From positions 1-9,530 of the forward strand of contig DFGM01000060.1 in NCBI GenBank assembly GCA_002371755.1: DNA of 9,530 nt. Direction: 5' to 3'. This document shows, in pieces, positions 4,574 to 9,530 of this stretch (positions are counted from its first letter, which is position 1; every line of letters begins with the position of its first letter). The notes beneath the pieces are model-generated. The model did no database searches. It saw nothing but the letters and a program-made list of their open reading frames with translations, and was not told the DNA's origin. Both the position numbers and the translations under genes were made by a program. The stretch comes from Verrucomicrobia bacterium UBA3750. GTDB taxonomy: Bacteria > Verrucomicrobiota > Kiritimatiellia > RFP12 > UBA1067.

Positions 4574-7500
4574 ATGATTCGGCAGTTTATTTTAAGTGTG
4601 GCAACCTTCGTTTGCATATGCAATGCGATGGGTGATACAATTTACGGGGTAACGGACATCTACCCAAATACTGGTAGTACCAAGGCGAGTCTTGGTGCGC
4701 AATTCTCGATGGACTACACAGCGACTCACTTGCAAGTGAGTAGCACATCGGTTTCGTATCAATTGTACGAGACGATTAATTCAACGTCACCTTTGTCTTA
4801 TGTCCCGTCATGGGTAGAAAATTTATCTGTAAAATATAGAACAGATAGTGGGGCGTATGGAGATGTCCCAAAGGGTTATTCGCAAAGTCTAAATATGACA
4901 TCTAATGGCTTAGGTTATAAAGTACATCTCTCAATTTCTGGCACAATGATAGAAAATACGACAACCAAGTCGCGAGATTTGGTTGTTAAGGTTACATTTG
5001 GAAATGGTTTCTGCGCTAATTTATGGTTTGTCTTTACCCAACAAGCTGGTGTCGATAAAGTTGTTGTAACGTTAGATCCCAACGGAGGAACGACGCCGCA
5101 ACCTCATGAAAAATATACTTATGTAAATGGCGGAGAATCTGTTTTTCTTGGCGGAAGTCCCACAACTGGATATACGTATTTTTATGCAGGATACAAACAG
5201 CCCACAATTACAAGGTCATGGAGTCATGCAGTAGATATTGAAGAAAATCGTCGATATGCCGAGTCGTTTGTAATGCCCACTACTACGCGTTCAGGATATG
5301 TTCTTGATGCCTGGTATACGGTTTCTTCGTATGCTGATGCTAATAACATACGGATAAATGATGCGACAAAACCCACTGCTAAGGTTAATAAGATCATTGC
5401 GCATTGGCTTATTGCAGCAGTTGAAAATGTGCAGGCAACACAAGACAGAGAAGACATGGTGCGTCTTTCGTGGAATCCATCAGAAGCTAATATGTCCTAC
5501 GTTGTTTATCGTTCTGAGGCACCAACAAAGCCTGCTGATTACTTAGCGCGTCCGACAACAACATTTTTCGAAGATGAAACGGCAAAGCGAGGCAGAACTT
5601 ATTACTATTGGGTTGATGCAGACGATGGAGTGAATTCCCCTGTAGAAAGCGAACCTGTCATCGGATGTCGTGCGCTGGAACGTGTTGCGACACCGGTAAT
5701 AACCCCGGCTAACGGCGAGACGTTTATGTCGTCTTCGAAGAAAGTAACGATTAAATGCGAGACTTCCGGTGCGACGATTTACTACACCACGGACGGAAGC
5801 GAACCGGATGAAACTTCGCCTGTATGTTCCAAGGCGTTCAGCGTATATGGCACTACGACGATAAAGGCAATTGCCGTCAAGGATGGCATGCGATCGAGCG
5901 ACGTCGCGAGCGCAACTATTATCAAGATAGTTCCTGCGACGCCAAACGAAGCGCTGGACACCGACATTCAATTGACTACAGGCGGCGCCGGAGAGTGGAG
6001 CGGCATTGCCGATGCGTCTGCAAAGGTTGGCGGCGACTACTTGAAAAGCGGTGTGATTGCGGATGACGAAAGGATATGGCTTGGTTTGACGGTATCAGGG
6101 AAGGGTACGTTCTCGTTTTGGTGGAGGACATCGTGCGAAGAGGACGATTCCGGAGCGGCAGATTGGGATGTGGCCATTTTCACCGCGCCAGATGCGAATC
6201 AAAAGGAAATCCGCCGCGACGGCATAATGTCCGACTGGGAGCAGGTCACGGTGACTTTCGCGACTGCGGGAGAGCACATCTTGAAATGGACATACAAGAA
6301 GGACGAGAGCGATGCGGACGGCGACGACTGCCTTTATCTTGACGGTTTTTCATGGACGCCAGCCGCGCCAGATCCGATCGTTTGGACGATAACATTCAAT
6401 CTAAATGGCGCAGATGCGCAGGACGGGACATCGCCGAGGTCGATAAATGATGCTGCGGCAATCGGCGAATTGCCGACACCGACGAGAGACGGATATACGT
6501 TCGCCGGATGGTGGACGGAGGCTGAAGGCGGCACGGAAGTGACGGCAACGACTACCGTTGCCGCAGACATGACGCTTTTTGCGCACTGGACGGAGAATTT
6601 GCCGCCACCGCCGGCGTACACCGAGACGACACCGGTTCCCGTGCGCCACGATTGGCTTGCAAAGTATTCCGGCATTTTGTCTGCGGCCGGCAACGACTAC
6701 GAGGCGGCGGCGATGAGGCCGACTGGCAAAAAAGACGGCCGGGGCAATGCACTTTGCGTTTGGCACGACTATTTGGCCGGGACGGACCCGACGAACGCAA
6801 GCAGCGTGTTCAGGGCGAAGGTCGAGTTTAAGAATGGTCTTCCCAAGGTCGGATGGGAACCTGACCTCAACGAGAATGGGGCGAAGTCGGAACGTTTCTA
6901 CAAGGTGTTCGGCAAGAAGACGCTGGCGGCGAACGAGAACTGGACGCGACTTGCGGACGAGGCGGCGCAGAAGGATTACAATTTCTTCAAGGTGACGGTC
7001 AATATAGAAGAAACGCCCGACACCGAAGAAGAGTTGAAGTTCGGCGACGGTAGCGGGGCAGACGGCGATAGTGTTGCAGATGACGAAAAGCCGGCAACTT
7101 TGGCAGCGCCTGCGAATTTCAATGCGTCAAGCGTGTACAGAGGGTTTGGCATATATCTTTCGTGGAACGCAGTAGACGGTGCCGAGGAATATGCCGTGTA
7201 TAGATCGGACAGCGCGAATTTCTCGGGTGCTTTCAAGGTCGCGTCCATAGTCTCGCCGCAGAACTGGTATTCCGATGAGGATCTGGAGGATTTCGACACG
7301 CACTATTACTGGGTTCGGGCAGAAAACCCGACAGCGGTAAGCAGCCTTTCAGATTGCAAGAGCGCAGCTGCGGCAACACTTGGCGGCCCGAAGAACCTGA
7401 CCGCGACAGAGGACAGAAATGACGGGGTATTGCTGTCTTGGTCTGCCGCAATCGGCGCCACCTCGTACAGGGTCTATTACTCGAACAACATATACGCCGG

Positions 7501-8548
7501 TCAATATGTCGGCAGCATGACTTTGCAGGGGGAAACGGACGGTTTGGAGTTTTTAGACACGACGATAGCAGCAGGAGAAGTCCGGATGTACAAGATCCTT
7601 TCGCTGGGTGAGCGATCCGACGATTGGGGATCTTGTTCCGCCGTGGCCGGCGCACGGGCGAGCGGTTCGCCACAAGCCCCGTCCGTGCAGATTTCATCGA
7701 GCAGTTATTCCGTATATTTGTATTGGGGGCCTGTGGCTGGCGCAATGGGATACGAAGTGTACAGAGGCACGGCGAACAACTCTTCCGCTGCCGAGAAAAT
7801 TGCCGTTGTGATGTCGGAAGGTTTGTCAACATCTTATTCAAACTTGGATACGCCGCCTGTCGTCGGGAAGAACTACTACTATTGGGTCAGGACGGTTTAT
7901 GCGGACAAGACGAGTGGTTTCAGCGTTGCCGTAACAGGTGGCTTGAAGGTGCAAATGCCGACAGGGATTGTTGTCTCGACCGACAAATCCGACGGTGTCC
8001 TCGTTTCGTGGAATGCCGTCGAGGGGGCGACGTCCTACATAGTTTATGGGAAACGGGTCGGCATAGACTCTGATTATGTTGAACTTGGAAGTACGGATGC
8101 AACCACTTGGCTGGATACTACCGTCTCACAAGGGAAATTCTCAAGATATGGAGTTGCGGCGGTTTCTGAAACCGGTACGACGTCAATCGGTGATGCAAGC
8201 GAATACGGCTATAGGGCAAAGAAAGTCGTCTCGGTCGTTTTAACCGGTACTGACGAAGCGACAATCGACCCATATTCAGGAGCAACACTTAATTTTAAAT
8301 GTACGGCGACCTACGCCGACGGCACGACAGAGGATGTTGCCGCCGATCTATGGGACTATTCAGAATTCGCAGGCGAAATGTGGATGTCAGAACAGACGTT
8401 CTACGTACGTCTGGGAAATGCATATCTTGAAGGCGAGCTCACATCTAAACAACTCACGATGCGAGCTTCATATACTGCAAATGCAGGAGATGCGAATCCA
8501 ACGGTTTACAATCTGTCGCACAAAGTGGTTGTTCATCCTGCAGAATGA
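4574..8548 (+). CDS. Large secreted multidomain surface protein (FN3, InlB-type repeats, CHB_HEX_C-like module)
   Basis: A 1324-residue probable surface or secreted protein. Residues 1-20 (MIRQFILSVATFVCICNAMG) look like a signal peptide. Then come an unassigned beta-rich region (~22-165), an InlB/Listeria-Bacteroides-like repeat with an insertion (~168-280: TLDPNGG, then IIAHW), FN3 module 1 (~281-368), a chitobiase/HEX C-terminal-like module (~371-450: ATIYYTTDGSEPDETSP), a lectin-like jelly-roll (~455-596: FSFWWRTSCEED), and a second InlB repeat (~603-674: TFNLNGAD, DGYTFAGWW, LFAHW). These are followed by a PPPP linker, a domain with LCVWHDYLAGTDPTNASSVF (~690-815), an acidic spacer, FN3 modules 2-5 (~845-1215) and a C-terminal Ig-like domain. 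Such modules mediate carbohydrate or protein adhesion; no catalytic domain or sorting signal is seen. ATG 4574 is chosen for AAGGAG (4562-4567). The first ~1 kb is AT-richer than the rest. Confidence 0.9.
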   Translation: MIRQFILSVATFVCICNAMGDTIYGVTDIYPNTGSTKASLGAQFSMDYTATHLQVSSTSVSYQLYETINSTSPLSYVPSWVENLSVKYRTDSGAYGDVPKGYSQSLNMTSNGLGYKVHLSISGTMIENTTTKSRDLVVKVTFGNGFCANLWFVFTQQAGVDKVVVTLDPNGGTTPQPHEKYTYVNGGESVFLGGSPTTGYTYFYAGYKQPTITRSWSHAVDIEENRRYAESFVMPTTTRSGYVLDAWYTVSSYADANNIRINDATKPTAKVNKIIAHWLIAAVENVQATQDREDMVRLSWNPSEANMSYVVYRSEAPTKPADYLARPTTTFFEDETAKRGRTYYYWVDADDGVNSPVESEPVIGCRALERVATPVITPANGETFMSSSKKVTIKCETSGATIYYTTDGSEPDETSPVCSKAFSVYGTTTIKAIAVKDGMRSSDVASATIIKIVPATPNEALDTDIQLTTGGAGEWSGIADASAKVGGDYLKSGVIADDERIWLGLTVSGKGTFSFWWRTSCEEDDSGAADWDVAIFTAPDANQKEIRRDGIMSDWEQVTVTFATAGEHILKWTYKKDESDADGDDCLYLDGFSWTPAAPDPIVWTITFNLNGADAQDGTSPRSINDAAAIGELPTPTRDGYTFAGWWTEAEGGTEVTATTTVAADMTLFAHWTENLPPPPAYTETTPVPVRHDWLAKYSGILSAAGNDYEAAAMRPTGKKDGRGNALCVWHDYLAGTDPTNASSVFRAKVEFKNGLPKVGWEPDLNENGAKSERFYKVFGKKTLAANENWTRLADEAAQKDYNFFKVTVNIEETPDTEEELKFGDGSGADGDSVADDEKPATLAAPANFNASSVYRGFGIYLSWNAVDGAEEYAVYRSDSANFSGAFKVASIVSPQNWYSDEDLEDFDTHYYWVRAENPTAVSSLSDCKSAAAATLGGPKNLTATEDRNDGVLLSWSAAIGATSYRVYYSNNIYAGQYVGSMTLQGETDGLEFLDTTIAAGEVRMYKILSLGERSDDWGSCSAVAGARASGSPQAPSVQISSSSYSVYLYWGPVAGAMGYEVYRGTANNSSAAEKIAVVMSEGLSTSYSNLDTPPVVGKNYYYWVRTVYADKTSGFSVAVTGGLKVQMPTGIVVSTDKSDGVLVSWNAVEGATSYIVYGKRVGIDSDYVELGSTDATTWLDTTVSQGKFSRYGVAAVSETGTTSIGDASEYGYRAKKVVSVVLTGTDEATIDPYSGATLNFKCTATYADGTTEDVAADLWDYSEFAGEMWMSEQTFYVRLGNAYLEGELTSKQLTMRASYTANAGDANPTVYNLSHKVVVHPAE

Positions 8549-8598
8549 GCAGGACGGTCGCGCATGGGTGGCGGAAACGACCAAGCTGCGGTAGGAAT

Positions 8599-8686
8599 GG
8601 TGCGCAGCGTTTTGTGCTTTGGTGCGCAGCAAAGCATGAAATGGTGCGCACCAAAACCCTAGACGGTGCGCACCGTGCGGCATCGC
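8599..8686 (+). repeat. Four GGTGCGCA repeats at exact 22-bp spacing
   Basis: GGTGCGCA starts at 8599, 8621, 8643 and 8665, so each step is 22 bp, about two helical turns. Copies 1 and 2 read GGTGCGCAGC; copies 3 and 4 are the perfect 10-bp palindrome GGTGCGCACC. The remaining ~12 bp of each unit are not conserved. Such phasing places identical sites on one face of DNA, as in iterons or cooperative operator arrays. Copies 3 and 4 can also pair with each other as a 10-bp stem (12-nt loop), and TGCTTT (8615-8620) with AAAGCA (8631-8636) around copy 2, so a structured RNA end is the alternative. Confidence 0.75.
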
Positions 8687-8718
8687 TTACTGCAGCGAGT
8701 TGCCAAAAGCACTATGCA

Positions 8719-8735
8719 GCAACACGCTCTGTTGC
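8719..8735. repeat. Hairpin GCAACA-CGCTC-TGTTGC
   Basis: A perfect 6-bp stem with a 5-nt loop, just after the phased array; no T-run follows on either strand. Confidence 0.35.
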
Positions 8736-8763
8736 GCTGGCGCCGTAGATCAATTTCGGCGAG

Positions 8764-8775
8764 TTTGTGCACAAA
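8764..8775. repeat. 12-bp perfect palindrome TTTGTGCACAAA
   Basis: A perfect dyad in AT-rich surroundings, with a related GCGCACAAAA at 8790-8799. It shares the GTGC(A/G)CA(C) core style with the upstream array, so one DNA-binding protein could in principle read both; a chance palindrome is also possible. Confidence 0.4.
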
Positions 8776-8783
8776 GCGAATAA

Positions 8784-8951
8784 TTTAAGCGCACAAAAGG
8801 GGATGTCCCTGATTGTGACGGCTCTCAGGACACGTCGCTCTTCGTAGCCGCCGTGCAGACGGTTCTTGTCGTCAAGGCGCATGTTGCGGCGGGGAGGGGG
8901 CGCCTGTTTCTGGCGCGAAATGCGAGCAAAGCAATCGGCAAGGAGTTCTAG
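8784..8951 (+). pseudogene. Start-less coding-like fragment near the antiporter end
   Basis: A 55-codon open stretch between TAA (8781-8783) and TAG (8949-8951) has a protein-like composition (for example SQDTSLFVAAVQTVLVVKAH and GRGRLFLARNASKAIGKEF) but no ATG and no Shine-Dalgarno at its start. It could be the remains of a gene cut by the rearrangements that built this intergenic region. The family is not recognised, and random opening of this length is possible in GC-rich DNA. Confidence 0.25.
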
Positions 8952-8969
8952 GCGCAGGGGTGAATCTAT

Positions 8970-9530
8970 TCATGCCGCAAACGCTTCCTGTCGCACGACG
9001 ATAATCAGGTAGCCGGCAAACGCAGCAATCCATATGATCCCGCAAGCCCGGGTCAGCGTGCCATTGGACCGCCAACTCCTGAAATTGCAGCCGAACAGTC
9101 CAATCGAAAGAGAGAGAAACGCCATGACGGGAAGATCGCGCACGAAAACATGCGGTGAAACGTCCTTGAAAGGCGATATCGCGCCGGCGGTCCCGACCAC
9201 GGCAAGCGCGTTGAAGAAGTTCGAGCCGATTATGTTGCCGAGAGTCAGTTCATTTCGGCCACGTCGTGCGGAGGCAATGGCGGATGCGAGTTCGGGAAGC
9301 GAAGTGCCCGCGGTGATGACCGTCAGGCCGATCAGCAGCTCGGATACGCCGAACGAGCGGGCAAGTCCCACCGCGCCCCAGACGAGGATGTGCGACGACG
9401 CGACAAGCAGCGCGAGCCCGCCGGCGAGCGCAAGGCACGGGCGGCGGCACGAGGGCGCTGCGGCATCTCCGGCGTTCGCAGGGGTATTCTTCCTGTCGAT
9501 GAAGCAGTACGCGGGAAGCAGAAGGGCGAA
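8970..9530 (-). CDS. Calcium/sodium antiporter, CaCA family (N-terminal part outside window)
   Basis: The frame is open to the right edge; the last 186 residues are visible, against about 310-370 for whole YrbG-type proteins. CaCA antiporters exchange Ca2+ for Na+ or H+ across the inner membrane through two inverted alpha repeats of five helices. The second alpha repeat is intact: GLTVITAGTSLPELASAIAS (residues ~68-87), with the ion-binding Glu80 of GTSLPE, and GNIIGSNFFNALAVVG (~98-113), with Asn105. Hydrophobic helices are seen at ~33-55, 62-87, 98-120, 132-148 and 162-179. An Arg/Pro/Ala-rich loop (~12-32) corresponds to the cytoplasmic linker between the halves. The GTG at 9371 is internal, not the start. 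The gene converges on the giant surface-protein gene and appears to be ordinary chromosomal background. Confidence 0.93.
   Translation of the reverse strand, partial: FALLLPAYCFIDRKNTPANAGDAAAPSCRRPCLALAGGLALLVASSHILVWGAVGLARSFGVSELLIGLTVITAGTSLPELASAIASARRGRNELTLGNIIGSNFFNALAVVGTAGAISPFKDVSPHVFVRDLPVMAFLSLSIGLFGCNFRSWRSNGTLTRACGIIWIAAFAGYLIIVVRQEAFAA

Larger units (their letters stand above)
8549..8969. other. Intergenic region between convergent genes
   Basis: No intact gene is seen in these 421 bp. The region holds the 22-bp phased GGTGCGCA array, a hairpin GCAACA/TGTTGC (8719-8735), a 12-bp palindrome (8764-8775) and a start-less coding-like fragment (8784-8951). I found no clear U-tailed terminator for either flanking gene. 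Confidence 0.6.

Noticed and set aside
4612..4623. 12-bp palindrome TTGCATATGCAA inside the signal-peptide coding region
   Set aside because: A single dyad within coding sequence with no partner site; chance is adequate.
7233..7841. 202-residue minus-strand open frame inside the giant gene
   Set aside because: Antisense shadow of FN3 modules that are clearly coding on the plus strand; Arg/Pro/Ser-rich with no domain.
8599..8686. CRISPR array
   Set aside because: The conserved core is only 8-10 bp and the period 22 bp, too short for repeat plus spacer, and no cas gene is present.
8545..8748. 67-residue open frame after the giant gene
   Set aside because: No Shine-Dalgarno, and it simply reads through the phased GGTGCGCA array; the DNA repeat explains the sequence.

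Overview
The window looks like an accessory stretch from a host-associated member of the PVC group, most likely a Kiritimatiellae/Lentisphaerota-type gut or anaerobic bacterium. The main reason is the 1324-residue secreted protein at 4574-8548. It mixes fibronectin III modules, Listeria-Bacteroides (InlB-type) repeats, a chitobiase C-terminal-type module and a linker with the GTDPTN motif, a combination I associate with surface proteins of that lineage. This is inference from protein style; no rRNA or other taxonomic marker is present.

Layout, left to right. (1) 1-1416 is the end of a compact plus-strand operon in which every junction is a 4-base ATGA overlap: the His-rich tail of an unidentified protein, a maltose/galactoside O-acetyltransferase-type enzyme, a SnoaL/NTF2-fold protein, and a short reading frame that is the C-terminal remnant of a YjdF (DUF2238) membrane protein. 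(2) 1409-1798 encodes a small protein with a helical middle and a C-terminal zinc ribbon, behind a perfect Shine-Dalgarno. (3) 1799-2625 has no intact gene. It holds two start-less coding-like fragments in the same frame, separated by a stop and an imperfect palindrome of the AAAGAACACAAAG kind, then a GC-rich hairpin. (4) 2626-4206 holds two PIN-domain toxin-antitoxin operons in tandem. The first is toxin then antitoxin behind a near-consensus sigma-70-type promoter. The second is antitoxin then toxin (VapBC). A 33-bp direct repeat, 30/33 identical, lies just 3' of each operon. (5) 4207-4573 is a leader with nested helices and a competing 13-bp stem followed by a T-rich run, arranged like a transcription attenuator in front of the giant gene. 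(6) 4574-8548 is the secreted multidomain protein; its 5' quarter is visibly more AT-rich than the rest. (7) 8549-8969 is intergenic. It carries four copies of GGTGCGCA at exactly 22-bp spacing, a TTTGTGCACAAA palindrome and one orphan coding-like fragment. (8) 8970-9530 on the minus strand is the C-terminal half of a CaCA-family calcium/sodium antiporter running off the right edge.

The genes do not form one pathway. The left operon is metabolic or housekeeping in flavour, and the middle looks like a gene-acquisition site, with toxin-antitoxin cassettes, repeats and gene fragments next to a large surface protein. The best candidates for undescribed biology are the attenuator-like leader, the 22-bp phased repeat array, and the repeat shared by the two toxin-antitoxin cassettes.
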